From: Candidatus Defluviibacterium haderslevense
GTDB lineage: Bacteria; Bacteroidota; Bacteroidia; Chitinophagales; Saprospiraceae
Assembly (NCBI GenBank): GCA_016712225.1
Contig: JADJRL010000003.1
Span: forward strand, 3,609,501-3,673,500
Length of the DNA: 64,000 nt
Direction: 5' to 3'
Part shown: positions 26,298 to 35,061 of the stretch, piece by piece
Position numbering within the stretch: the first letter of the stretch is position 1
Layout: each line of letters starts with the position of its first letter
Made by a program: the position numbers and the translations under genes
Notes under the pieces: generated by a model
The model's input: only the letters and a program-made list of their open reading frames with translations
What the model was told of the DNA's origin: nothing
Database searches by the model: none

Positions 26298-26606
26298 CTA
26301 AAAGTTTAGTCCGCTTCTCTTTGATACGTTGAAATTCCATAGATCAAAGTTTGGATCTGTTTTTTGAAGATAAGAACATTTAGGCTTGAAAATTTCATCC
26401 ATTGGTATCAAAGATTCTTCATCATCCGATTCATCATATGCCTTAAGAACTTCATCTTTTTGTTCTTGAGTAAGAGAATTCCACAATTCTCCAGGTTTGG
26501 ATGATTTGTGTCTTTTCAACATATCATATAATGATTGCAATAACTCCACATCTTCAATAGAATTAATTAGATTACTTAGATTGTTTAGTAACTTAGCTCG
26601 GGTCAT
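26298..26606 (-). CDS. Orphan addiction-module antitoxin-like protein
   Basis: A 102-residue protein. The first 70 residues ('LLNNLSNLINSIEDVELLQSLYDMLKRHKSS … ELWNSLTQEQKDEVLKAYDESDDEESLI') match antitoxin-like proteins of ParE/RelE modules in Bacteroidota, which share 'LWDSLTxEQKxEVLxSYxESExEExLI'. The last 30 residues (KPKCSYLQKTDPNFDLWNF…) do not look like the family and may come from a frameshift or fusion with decayed toxin sequence. No toxin gene follows downstream, where only about 15 codons remain before a stop. Confidence 0.6.
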   Translation of the reverse strand: MTRAKLLNNLSNLINSIEDVELLQSLYDMLKRHKSSKPGELWNSLTQEQKDEVLKAYDESDDEESLIPMDEIFKPKCSYLQKTDPNFDLWNFNVSKRSGLNF

Positions 26607-26786
26607 TTTATTAAATTTTGTATTTTACAATAGTGTGATTTATTTTATGTTTTCTATGGTATTACTCAAAGATAAGTTGATCCCTTCAAAAATTATAAAA
26701 TAAAATCTTTCTTTCGCAATTCAAGTAATTCGGTGATTTATCGTTTCGTGTTTAGTCTTAGTGTCCTAAAAAAGAACTATTACCAA

Positions 26787-28034
26787 TCAACTCCGTTGTT
26801 CCCATATCGTACAAAGTCGCACGATAACCTCTGCCGCCTTATGCATATCCTGTACGGAGACCCATTCTTTTTTGGAATGAATGCCATGTTCGCCGGCGAA
26901 TAGATTCGGGCAGGGTAGACCCATGAAAGATAATCTGCTGCCGTCTGTACCACCTCGAATTTTGCCTCGCAATAATGGGATGCCGGCTTCTTCAATAGCT
27001 TGGGCGGCATAATCTGCGATTTCGGGTCGAAGGGCAAGAATTTCCTTCATGTTTCGATATTGTTCTTTTTGGGTGAGTTCATATTTGGAATTAGGGTATT
27101 GGGTTAAGACTTTAGAGCATATCGAATTCAATTCAGCAACGTGCTGATTTAATTTGGCAGTTTCAAAATCTCTGATGATGAATTCAAGTTTGGCGGACTC
27201 CAGATTACCTTCGATTTTCGTGGGATGAACGAAGCCTTCGTAAGAACTTGTGGATTCGGGACTCAAGCGATCTTTGGGTAATTGAGCTACGATCTCACTC
27301 GCTATTTTAATCGCATTTTCCATTTTTCCTTTGGCGTACCCTGGGTGACTGGAAACACCCGTTATGTGAATGGTGCAGGCATCCGCTGAGAAGGTCTCGT
27401 CTTCCAGGCTTCCTAATTCTCCACCATCAAGGGTATAGGCAGCCTTAGCGCTCACTTTTTCTAAATTCACCTTGTCTACGCCATGACCGATTTCTTCATC
27501 TGGTGTAAACAGTAGCGAGATTTCCCCATGCAAGATTTCGGGATGTTGTTTTAAGTAGATGGCAGCTTCCATAATCGCACATACTCCTGCCTTGTCGTCA
27601 GCTCCCAAAAGCGTTAAACCGGAAGCGGTAATGATGTCCTCACCTAATTTTGTATTGAGAATTGGAAAATCAGAAGTTGAAATGATAATACTTGGGTCAT
27701 CCGGTAGAACGATATCTTGACCGGAATAGTTTTTATGCAGGATGGGTTTAACATCTTTTCCACTACAATCGGGAGCGGTATCCACATGTGAGCAAAAACA
27801 TATTGCTGGGACTTCTTTGGTCGTATTGGAAGGTAATGAAGCATAGACATAACCCCATTCGTCAAGTTCGCATTGGATGTCTGCTGCTATTAATTCTTCC
27901 AATAAGGCATTGGATAGATCTTTTTGATTGTCAGAAGATGGAAATGTAGAAGAAAAAGGATCGGATTGTGTGTCTATCCTACAGTAACTCATAAATCGTT
28001 CTGCTGCAGTGGAAAAAGCGTTTTTAAAATTCAT
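26787..28034 (-). CDS. pepT: Peptidase T (tripeptide aminopeptidase)
   Basis: A 415-residue cytoplasmic M20-family metallopeptidase that removes N-terminal residues from tripeptides. Metal and catalytic positions are visible: His83 and Asp85 in CSHVDTAPD, Asp146 in GADDKAG, Glu180-Glu181 in TPDEEIGHG, Asp203 region in YTLDGGELG, and a late His in 'FAGEHGIHSKKEWV'. Length and the order of motifs fit PepT (about 410 residues). It is transcribed away from the TonB receptor gene, with an inverted repeat in the shared upstream region. It is a single gene with no operon partners. Confidence 0.97.
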   Translation of the reverse strand: MNFKNAFSTAAERFMSYCRIDTQSDPFSSTFPSSDNQKDLSNALLEELIAADIQCELDEWGYVYASLPSNTTKEVPAICFCSHVDTAPDCSGKDVKPILHKNYSGQDIVLPDDPSIIISTSDFPILNTKLGEDIITASGLTLLGADDKAGVCAIMEAAIYLKQHPEILHGEISLLFTPDEEIGHGVDKVNLEKVSAKAAYTLDGGELGSLEDETFSADACTIHITGVSSHPGYAKGKMENAIKIASEIVAQLPKDRLSPESTSSYEGFVHPTKIEGNLESAKLEFIIRDFETAKLNQHVAELNSICSKVLTQYPNSKYELTQKEQYRNMKEILALRPEIADYAAQAIEEAGIPLLRGKIRGGTDGSRLSFMGLPCPNLFAGEHGIHSKKEWVSVQDMHKAAEVIVRLCTIWEQRS

Positions 28035-28141
28035 ATGTTGATTTAAAGTTTAAAGATAGTGTGATTTTATAAAAAAAATAGGGTGATAATTATCTAAGTC
28101 TTTACCAAGCGTCATAAAGTTAAATGAACACCACAAACATC

Positions 28142-28180
28142 ATGTTAAAAAATTAATAAAAATATTTTATTTTTTAACAT
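28142..28180. promoter_or_regulatory. Palindrome between pepT and the TonB receptor gene
   Basis: ATGTTAAAAAAT (28142-28153) and ATTTTTTAACAT (28169-28180) are perfect 12-bp inverted arms with a 15-bp A/T spacer. They sit in the divergent intergenic region, 70 bp before the receptor start. It could be an operator or part of a leader hairpin. Nothing identifies the regulator. Confidence 0.4.
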
Positions 28181-28255
28181 TCATGAAACATTATCTTGAT
28201 TCAATCGTTTTGCTAACTTACTATATGCATCCTTATTTCTAATCCTGTAATGTAT

Positions 28256-30589
28256 ATGAAAATTAAATTTGTTAAAGCTATTCTCATTTTTTGTTTATTG
28301 TTGTTTCAATTCACTTTGGTCCATGCACAAAACTTTACGATTAGTGGTACACTGAAAGATGCATCCAATGGTGAAGATTTAATTGGTGCGTCAGTGCTTT
28401 TGAAAGATAAAACGACCATTGGTGCGTCAACAAATACCTATGGTTTTTATTCTTTGACTTTGCCAAAAGGAAACTATGTAATAAGGTTTCAATATATTGG
28501 ATATTTGACAGTGGAAGAAACGATCGTACTCGATCATGATCTAAAAATAAGTAAAGAGTTAACACCTGAATCTAAATTATTGGAAGAGGTGGTTGTTAAA
28601 TCTGAAAAGGAAAATAAAAATGTTTCCAAGAATGAAATGTCCGTAGTTAAGTTGGATCCTAAAGCCATTGAAAATATTCCAGTAATATTTGGTGAAAAAG
28701 ATATCATCAAAACCTTACAACTAACGCCCGGTGTTAAATCCGCAGGAGATGGGAATGCAGGCTTCTATGTTCGCGGTGGTGCCATTGATCAGAATCTAAT
28801 ATTGTTAGATGAGGCTCCTGTCTATAATGCATCGCATCTTCTGGGATTCTTCTCCGTGTTTAATTCTGATGCATTAAAGGATGTAACTCTTTATAAGGGT
28901 TCGATGCCCGCAGAATACGGCGGTCGTGGTTCCTCTGTACTGGATATAAAAATGAAAGATGGAAATAATAAAAAATTAAATGCATCTGGTGGTATTGGAT
29001 TAATTTCTTCACGTCTTACCGTTGAAGCACCTATACAAAAAGATGAAGGCTCTTTCATCGTTTCGGGTCGCAGGACTTATGCAGATTTATTTCTCAAATT
29101 ATCAAAAGATACAACCATCAATGATGCAAGATTGTATTTCTATGATTTAAATGCAAAAGCAAATTATAAAATCAGTAATAAAGACCGATTGTTTTTATCT
29201 GGATATTTTGGTAGAGATGTTTTGGGTGTAACTGGCTTTGGTTTGGACTGGGGAAATTATACAGGGACTTTGCGTTGGAATCATTTATTCAGTGATCAAT
29301 TGTTTTCCAACACTTCACTTATATTTAGCAATTTCGATTATCAATTTAAAATTGGTACCGATGATGTAGAGTTTAAAGTAAAAGCTTCTATTCAGGATTG
29401 GAACTTGAAACAAGATTTTAGTTATTTTCCGAATTCAAAAAATACCATCAAGTATGGTTTTAATGCAATACATCATACTTTTCTTCCTACTTCACTTGAA
29501 GCAGGTGTCAATAGCAGTTTTGATAATTCAACTACTGAAAATAAATTCGCATACGAAGGAGGGCTTTATGTTCAAAATGATTGGAAAGTGAATGAACGCA
29601 TTGGTGTCCAATATGGCTTAAGATATTCGCTGTTTGATTATGTTGGAAAAGGCACAGCATACACTTTTGATGAGCTTGGAAATAAAACTTCTGAAACTAA
29701 ATATGCAAAAGGAAAAACCATTAAATATTATGGTGGACTAGAACCACGTCTTTCTGTGAAGTATGAAATTGATCCCGCACAATCCATTAAAGCAGGATAT
29801 ACTCGAAATAATCAATACATGCATTTGTTGTCGAATTCCACAACATCTTCGCCAACAGATCTTTGGGTGCCGAGCAGTAATAATGTGAAACCACAAGTAG
29901 TTGATCAGGTATCATTAGGATATTTTAGAAATTTTCTAGATAATAAGTATGAATGTTCATTCGAAACTTACTACAAGAACTTAGGCAATCAAATCGATTA
30001 TCGTAACGGAGCTGATCTAATATTTAATGCAGAGTATGAAGGCGCATTAACCTATGGAAAAGGTATCGCTTATGGTGCAGAATTTTATGTAAAGAAATCT
30101 AAAGGAAAACTTACCGGTTGGATTAGTTATACCTTGTCGCGATCACTTAGAAAATTCAGCGATATTAATCATGGTGATTATTATCCGGCACGTCAGGATC
30201 GAATTCATGATGTAGCCATTGTTGGTATTTATAATTTAACCAATCGGATTACGGTTTCTGCAAACTGGGTTTTTAATACCGGTGATGCCGCAACATTTCC
30301 ATCCGGAAAATATACCATTGATCAGATCCAGGTTCCCTATTATACAGAAAGAAATGGCTACAGATATCCTAATTATCATCGCTTAGATGTTGGAGTTACC
30401 TTTTTAGGGAAACCACGCAAACGATATGAAGGAAGTTGGAATGTATCCGTTTATAATGCTTATGCCAGAGAAAATGCATACACGATCACCTTTCAACAGA
30501 ACGAAGATAATCCTGAAAAAACAGAAGCTTTAAGAACGGCTTTATTTAAAATCATTCCTTCTGTGACTTATAATTTTAAATTCAAATAA
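28256..30589 (+). CDS. TonB-dependent outer-membrane receptor
   Basis: A protein of about 777 residues. I prefer the second ATG (28256) over 28250 because the signal peptide (KIKFVKAILIFCLLLF…VHAQ) then starts normally. Order of domains: carboxypeptidase-regulatory-like beta-sandwich (about 30-115: FTISGTLKDASNGEDLIGASVLLKD), plug (about 125-240: GVKSAGDGNAGFYVRGGAIDQNLILLDEAPVYNASHLLGFFSVFN), then a 22-strand barrel ending in a hydrophobic strand with Phe/Lys (VTYNFKFK). It imports a ligand across the outer membrane using TonB energy. The gene is followed two bases later by a DUF4249 lipoprotein gene, the usual partner arrangement. Substrate unknown. Confidence 0.95.
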   Translation: MKIKFVKAILIFCLLLFQFTLVHAQNFTISGTLKDASNGEDLIGASVLLKDKTTIGASTNTYGFYSLTLPKGNYVIRFQYIGYLTVEETIVLDHDLKISKELTPESKLLEEVVVKSEKENKNVSKNEMSVVKLDPKAIENIPVIFGEKDIIKTLQLTPGVKSAGDGNAGFYVRGGAIDQNLILLDEAPVYNASHLLGFFSVFNSDALKDVTLYKGSMPAEYGGRGSSVLDIKMKDGNNKKLNASGGIGLISSRLTVEAPIQKDEGSFIVSGRRTYADLFLKLSKDTTINDARLYFYDLNAKANYKISNKDRLFLSGYFGRDVLGVTGFGLDWGNYTGTLRWNHLFSDQLFSNTSLIFSNFDYQFKIGTDDVEFKVKASIQDWNLKQDFSYFPNSKNTIKYGFNAIHHTFLPTSLEAGVNSSFDNSTTENKFAYEGGLYVQNDWKVNERIGVQYGLRYSLFDYVGKGTAYTFDELGNKTSETKYAKGKTIKYYGGLEPRLSVKYEIDPAQSIKAGYTRNNQYMHLLSNSTTSSPTDLWVPSSNNVKPQVVDQVSLGYFRNFLDNKYECSFETYYKNLGNQIDYRNGADLIFNAEYEGALTYGKGIAYGAEFYVKKSKGKLTGWISYTLSRSLRKFSDINHGDYYPARQDRIHDVAIVGIYNLTNRITVSANWVFNTGDAATFPSGKYTIDQIQVPYYTERNGYRYPNYHRLDVGVTFLGKPRKRYEGSWNVSVYNAYARENAYTITFQQNEDNPEKTEALRTALFKIIPSVTYNFKFK

Positions 30590-30591
30590 TC

Positions 30592-31398
30592 ATGATCAAT
30601 AGATATTTATTTTTCGCAATTGCGATGGTTGGAATGTTTTCTTGTCAACAAGTTATCGATATAAATTTGAATGAATCGGCACCACAATTTGTTTTTGAAG
30701 CTGCCCTTGAAGAAGGTACTCATGATTTTAAAGTTCGGGCTACCAAGACCGGAAATTATTTTAGCACTGAAGCTCCAACACCCATTAAAGATGCAATCAT
30801 TAAATTATCTACAGAACAGGGCGGTGAATTGTTATTAAATAATGAGAATAATGGTTATTATACACTTAACCAATATGCTGCACTAAATAATACCGATTAT
30901 AAACTTACCATACAAACTGAAGGTAAAACATTTACGGCATCAAGTTACTTGCCTAAGTCGGTAGTATTAGATTCTGTTTCCGTTGAAAAAAATCCGCCTA
31001 ATCCTTTTGGTGGCGAGGACAAGGATAGTTTATTTACCTTGTTTTGTAATTTTACGGATCCTAAAGATGAAGTCAATTATTATCAAATTAAAAGTGTGGT
31101 CAATGGTATCCCATCTTCCGAAGGTAATCAAATATTAGTCTTTGACGATCGCTTAACCAATGGTAATAAAATTCGAATCCCTATTTTTACCAGAGAATTT
31201 AAATTGGGTGATGTTGTAGAAGTATACCTATTATCCATTGACAAAAAAACCTTCGATTACTTTAACACTTTGTTGTTGATAGTGAGTGATGGCAACAGCA
31301 GTGCGGCTCCTGCTAATCCCATTTCCAATTGGTCAGACAATGCTTTGGGGTATTTTGGGGCTTATTCGGTTTCTAGCTTAAACGTTTTGGTTAAATAG
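30592..31398 (+). CDS. DUF4249 lipoprotein, receptor partner
   Basis: A 268-residue lipoprotein (…AMVGMFSC, Cys18) that follows the TonB receptor gene with a 2-bp gap, a certain operon. DUF4249 features are present: an N-terminal 'QQVIDINLNESAPQFVFEAALEEG', repeated 'Y-x-L-x-I' strands ('YKLTIQTEGKTFTASSYLPKSVVLDSVSVEK') and a C-terminal 'NALGYFGAYSVSSLNV'. DUF4249 proteins accompany TonB receptors in Bacteroidota and probably bind the ligand or cap the receptor on the surface, by analogy with SusD-type partners. Confidence 0.92.
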   Translation: MINRYLFFAIAMVGMFSCQQVIDINLNESAPQFVFEAALEEGTHDFKVRATKTGNYFSTEAPTPIKDAIIKLSTEQGGELLLNNENNGYYTLNQYAALNNTDYKLTIQTEGKTFTASSYLPKSVVLDSVSVEKNPPNPFGGEDKDSLFTLFCNFTDPKDEVNYYQIKSVVNGIPSSEGNQILVFDDRLTNGNKIRIPIFTREFKLGDVVEVYLLSIDKKTFDYFNTLLLIVSDGNSSAAPANPISNWSDNALGYFGAYSVSSLNVLVK

Positions 31399-31554
31399 AC
31401 AAATTCGAGATTGATATTATTGAGGTTTGCCATGATATAAGTGATATAACCAAATTGGAGACTGAGTAAAAATATTTAATGTTAAAATAATAAATACAAT
31501 ATTTTACTGTTATATTTGAATTGAACTTTTATTATTTAACACCAAACTTTTAAT

Positions 31555-32454
31555 ATGATGAACCCTAGATTCTACACAACGTCCGCTTTTTTAATTCTTT
31601 TTGTAATTTTTTCTTCTTCTGTCTTCATGCCCAACATTGTGGTGGGACAAAGGAAGACACAGGTTTATTTTGGAGGTAATCTTCAGCATGCTTTAAATAA
31701 AAACAGGGTAGTTGCTGGTGAGATTTCTGAGTTCGATTTTGAAAGTGATACATTCTCTGTTTACAAACGATATGAGAGTACTTATAAGGTAAATACAGAT
31801 TATAAATATTCAATAGGTTATGATATTGGATTAATGAATCAAGTTAGTATTCATAATAAATTTTACATTGGCTATGGTACCTATTTAAACTTTTATAAAA
31901 TTAAATATAGGAATGGAGTTTCAAATTTTACAAAAGGTAAATTTATTCGTTCTGATACCATGACAATAATCAAAAGCGATCCTACCTTATATGACTCTAC
32001 AGTATTCTTAGGTAGCCAAACATATGATACTTATAATACTTACCGACAATACGCCATTCAATTGCCGCTTGAGTTTGGATTTAGTTTGACTCAAAAATTT
32101 GAACTATTTGGAAATTTGGCATTAGGATTTATTATCAACCAAGAGCAATTAAGTGTTGAAGGGCATTTGAAAGAAACTAAGGTTATCAATGGCCGCAAAA
32201 CAAATTTTATTGAATTTCAAAAGAACTATAGAACAAGCTATAATTATTCTCAACCAAAACTATCAATGGCATTAGGAGGACGATATAAATTATTTAAAAA
32301 TACCTATTTAGATGGAAGCTTAAGTTATGATTTCGTGAATTTATTTAATAATAAATCCATTTATGGCAATGGTATATATACTAATGGGAACAATTTGAGT
32401 GCAATTACATTTAAACCCATCAGTTTGCATTTAGGCGTGAGTACCAAGTTTTAA
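31555..32454 (+). CDS. Outer-membrane beta-barrel protein
   Basis: A 299-residue protein with an N-terminal hydrophobic signal (about 1-31, …NIVVGQ). Alternating amphipathic strands cover the rest, with girdle aromatic residues ('FYIGYGTYLNFYKIKYRN', 'QYAIQLPLEFGFSLTQKFELFGNLALGFII', 'TYLDGSLSYDFVNLF'). The last strand ends in Phe (HLGVSTKF), as outer-membrane porin-like barrels do. No specific family is recognised. It is separated by about 150 bp from the receptor operon and may have its own promoter. Confidence 0.8.
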   Translation: MMNPRFYTTSAFLILFVIFSSSVFMPNIVVGQRKTQVYFGGNLQHALNKNRVVAGEISEFDFESDTFSVYKRYESTYKVNTDYKYSIGYDIGLMNQVSIHNKFYIGYGTYLNFYKIKYRNGVSNFTKGKFIRSDTMTIIKSDPTLYDSTVFLGSQTYDTYNTYRQYAIQLPLEFGFSLTQKFELFGNLALGFIINQEQLSVEGHLKETKVINGRKTNFIEFQKNYRTSYNYSQPKLSMALGGRYKLFKNTYLDGSLSYDFVNLFNNKSIYGNGIYTNGNNLSAITFKPISLHLGVSTKF

Positions 32455-32508
32455 TGTTTTCCATATATGATGAATTAAACCAATGCTCAGTTCGTCTGTT
32501 CCTTATTT

Positions 32509-32928
32509 ATGATTGCAGACACTGAAGAATTAAAACATGTTATTTTATATGATGGAGTGTGCAATTACTGCGATGCAATCGTTCAATTTTTGATTCGAGT
32601 TGATAAAAAGAATGACTTTAAATTCGCTCACATTACAAGTCAAACTGGAAGTAAAATGCTTAATAAATTTGGAATAGATTCAATCCTCCACGATTCCTTT
32701 ATTTATGTAAAAGATCATGAATATTACATGTACAGCGATGGGGCAGGGCAGGTATTATTACAGCTTGGTGGTACTTATGCTGTAATGGGAAAAATATTAC
32801 TGGCTATGCCACTAACCATTCGGGATGCTATTTATAAATGGGTAGCAAGAAACAGATATAAATTATTTGGCCGCAAACAATCATGTGATATTCAAAGTCA
32901 ATCTATATTGGATAAATTCCTTATTTAA
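32509..32928 (+). CDS. DCC-family thiol-disulfide oxidoreductase-like protein (DUF393)
   Basis: A 139-residue cytoplasmic protein. The N-terminal signature 'VILYDGVCNYCD' (Cys18-x-x-Cys21) defines the DCC family. It is followed by 'FLIRVDKKNDFKFAHITSQTG' and the C-terminal 'MPLTIRDAIYKWVARNRYKLFGRKQSC', where a third Cys replaces the usual 'CxxP' position. The family is predicted to have a thioredoxin-like fold, and its substrates are unknown. Length is normal. A single gene. Confidence 0.92.
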   Translation: MIADTEELKHVILYDGVCNYCDAIVQFLIRVDKKNDFKFAHITSQTGSKMLNKFGIDSILHDSFIYVKDHEYYMYSDGAGQVLLQLGGTYAVMGKILLAMPLTIRDAIYKWVARNRYKLFGRKQSCDIQSQSILDKFLI

Positions 32929-33058
32929 GTTTAACAGCTCCTCGCCTTGTTCAAGATTATTAGAAATGCGATAGAGAAGATTCTAAAATTAATTCAAGTA
33001 ATAATCGATAATTATAAGTAGTAGTAGAAATTTTAACCGGCCTTAAAGGATGAACGAA

Positions 33059-33133
33059 CCAAAAGACTTAAATATGTCTTTTGGTGAAGTGAACCTAAAT
33101 AATTGGCGTAGTCTTCGAAGCCAATTATTTAGG
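33059..33133. other. Two adjacent perfect hairpins
   Basis: First CCAAAAGAC (33059-33067) with GTCTTTTGG (33076-33084), loop of 8. Then CCTAAATAATTGGC (33094-33107) with GCCAATTATTTAGG (33120-33133), 14 bp perfect, loop of 12. No gene overlaps. No T-run follows the second one. It lies 44 bp from the inverted copy of the three-hairpin module, so the whole 33059-33264 stretch may be one structured element. Confidence 0.75.
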
Positions 33134-33176
33134 CATGGAGGAAGCTGCATTAGAAACAAATTAGAATTTTTGGTTT

Positions 33177-33264
33177 CCCTCAGCCTGATACAGGCTTCGG
33201 TTCATTCGTTAATTTGTGATTTTGGATCACAAATTTCTTGCTGAGGCAAGATCACTCAATCATG
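33177..33264 (-). repeat. 88-bp three-hairpin module, copy 2 (inverted)
   Basis: Reverse complement of 23259-23346 with one difference in 88 positions, in the loop of the first hairpin. The flanks also agree for some 15 bp on each side (GAAA before it, AAACCAAAA after it, in module orientation), while the wider surroundings differ. The near-identity between copies 10 kb apart in non-coding DNA suggests recent spread or strong constraint. Confidence 0.85.
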
Positions 33265-33388
33265 TTTCATGAAAAAAGAACAAAAAGTTTTTATTAGAAT
33301 CGAATTTTAATCTTTAGGAAAATTTCAGATAATTACAATCTCTTTTTTTAACAATTATCTGGTTGGAGTAAGGCAAAGAATTCTAATT

Positions 33389-34303
33389 TTACCAAAATTT
33401 CGGAATAAAACGCGGTGTACTTTTTTGATAATCTTTATATTTTGGATATTTAGTTAACGAAATATCTTCACTAAAGTCTGAGCTTCCTTTAAATAAAAGT
33501 AACAACAAAATACACCCTACAGCAGACCAATTCAACCACCTGTCTGTAGCTGCCACAGAAAATAAATAAAAGCAAATCCAGATAACTTGTTCTGATAAAT
33601 AATTGGGGTGTCTCATTTTAGCCCATAAGCCTTGTTTGCAGAAGCCATCATCATAAGGACTTGGAACAATCTGATTGTTATTTATGAATTGATGTTTTGT
33701 GGTTTGAAAGTTATACTGCTGCTGGTCTGCAATAGTTTCGATTATAATAAAAGTAAACATCCCAATAGCTGCAATAATATCAATCCAATTTAAAGTATTA
33801 TCACCTTGCCACGCCACTATCGTTGGAAGCGTAAATAAGAGTATCAAAGTATTCTGATACAAGCATATAAAGAATAAATTAAAAAGCCGCCATCCCCAAG
33901 TCGTATTCAAGCCTGGTTTTTGTCGCAAAACACGCCATCGATAGTCTTCTTCCCCTTTCCATGGAATCCAGTGGTAGGCACCCCGTCTGGAAAAGTTGTA
34001 AGTAAGTCGTACGCCCCAAATTAATACCAAGATAAACATCAGGCCCAATCTTGGGTGATAACCCGAGTCCATGAAAACTTTAAAGGCATAAAATATGGGT
34101 ACTATGCTCCAGATTTTATCGACCTGACTAACATTACCGGTCAACTCACCGACTAAAAAGCAAATGCCGGCCACAATAAGCATTGAACAGAATAAATATT
34201 TTAAACTGCTTAATTGAGGCTCAACAATCGGTGCATCAAAGTAATAGCTAAAAATAGGAATGATAATAAGTGCGAAAATCAATAATAAGGCAACTCGCCA
34301 CAT
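33389..34303 (-). CDS. DUF1295 (steroid 5-alpha-reductase-like) membrane protein
   Basis: A 304-residue polytopic membrane protein with about seven helices. The C-terminal third carries the family signature 'GFCKQGLWAKMRHPNYLSEQVIWICFYLF … LLFKGSSDFSEDISLTKYPKYKDYQKSTPRFIPKFW'. It matches DUF1295/steroid reductase-fold proteins ('GLWxxSRHPNYxGE'), which bind NADPH or SAM for lipid modification. The exact reaction is unknown in bacteria. It is transcribed alone, towards the structured repeat region. Confidence 0.92.
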   Translation of the reverse strand: MWRVALLLIFALIIIPIFSYYFDAPIVEPQLSSLKYLFCSMLIVAGICFLVGELTGNVSQVDKIWSIVPIFYAFKVFMDSGYHPRLGLMFILVLIWGVRLTYNFSRRGAYHWIPWKGEEDYRWRVLRQKPGLNTTWGWRLFNLFFICLYQNTLILLFTLPTIVAWQGDNTLNWIDIIAAIGMFTFIIIETIADQQQYNFQTTKHQFINNNQIVPSPYDDGFCKQGLWAKMRHPNYLSEQVIWICFYLFSVAATDRWLNWSAVGCILLLLLFKGSSDFSEDISLTKYPKYKDYQKSTPRFIPKFW

Positions 34304-34486
34304 AAATCTAAAATTTGTCTAAAGATCTATTTTATTTTTAAAAACATTACAGCTATTTTTTTATGATTAGGGCCGTTTTATTCAAGAGCTTTTGATAGAG
34401 GCAATTAGGGTTGTGAAAAAGTTTTTCCAATTTGTGAAACTTTATAGCACTCAGAATAGTTATATCGTTCAACTTATAAAAGTATA

Positions 34487-34850
34487 GGGGCTGAATGGAA
34501 TCGACAGGAAACGCGGTCATTCAGTAAGCATGCCGTAGGATGATAGCTCACTACGTTAAAAATGGATATCGAATTACAACTGGCAATACATCTTTTGCCT
34601 TGGCTGCCTAATCTTAGAGATTAAGACGCCTTTGTGCCCCAGAATTGACGTCCGATAGGTACTGGCTGCACATCATAAAACTTCGGTCTAGTTCAAAGTA
34701 AGTCCCGGGCGGCGAACGAAATTAAGGGAATACGAACTTGAAAGGTCGTGATATTACCTCCTCAAGTTCCGACAATCAAAGATATCACTAAGCATGTAGA
34801 AAGCGGTTTGGTACTTTCTCTGGACCAGGGTTCGAATCCCTGCAGCTCCA
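34487..34850 (+). ncRNA. ssrA: tmRNA (SsrA)
   Basis: Transfer-messenger RNA that rescues stalled ribosomes. The acceptor stem GGGGCTG (34487-34493) pairs with CAGCTCC (34843-34849), one G-T pair, with discriminator A34850. The tRNA-like T arm has GGGTTCGAATCCC just before it. A 'GGAATCGACAGGAAACG' block near the 5' end corresponds to the usual tmRNA start. The tag reading frame is at 34582-34611: Gly-Asn-Thr-Ser-Phe-Ala-Leu-Ala-Ala-stop. The end ALAA is the standard proteolysis signal; the middle 'NTSF' is less usual than ENNY/ETNY. CCA is not encoded (ACT follows). Length 364 nt is normal. Confidence 0.96.
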
Positions 34851-35061
34851 CTGGTTAATGGTGCGAATGCCGACGCTAACGGTCGGCATGATGACCGCAT
34901 GGAATGCGCGTCAGCATCCCTGCAGCTCCACTGGTTAATGGTTCGAATGCCGACGCTAATGGTCGGCATGGTGACCGCATGGAATGCACGTCAGCATGCC
35001 ATTGGCTTTAGGCGGCATAGTGACCACATGAAATGTGTGTCAGTATCCCTGCAGCTCCACT
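34837..35061 (+). repeat. Structured tandem repeat built on the ssrA 3' end
   Basis: The 16 bases TCCCTGCAGCTCCACT at the ssrA 3' end (34837-34852) recur at 34917-34932 and 35046-35061. Between the first two lies an 80-bp unit, repeated once more with a few changes; a third unit is shortened. Each full unit has hairpin 1 (ATGCCGAC/GTCGGCAT, e.g. 34867-34874 and 34882-34889) and hairpin 2 (TGAC-CGCAT/ATGCG-c-GTCA). In unit 3, hairpin 2 reads CACAT/ATGTG, a paired change relative to CGCAT/ATGCG of unit 1. The rest up to 35213 has no recognised content. Confidence 0.9.

Noticed and set aside
33050..33244. 64-residue reading frame over the hairpin region
   Set aside because: It runs through palindromes and the inverted repeat module; composition is not protein-like.
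34861..35050. Possible tRNA or second tmRNA tail downstream of ssrA (GGTTCGAAT motif in unit 2)
   Set aside because: Only the T-loop-like nonamer and the 16-bp 3' end are shared; no acceptor, D or anticodon arms can be drawn.
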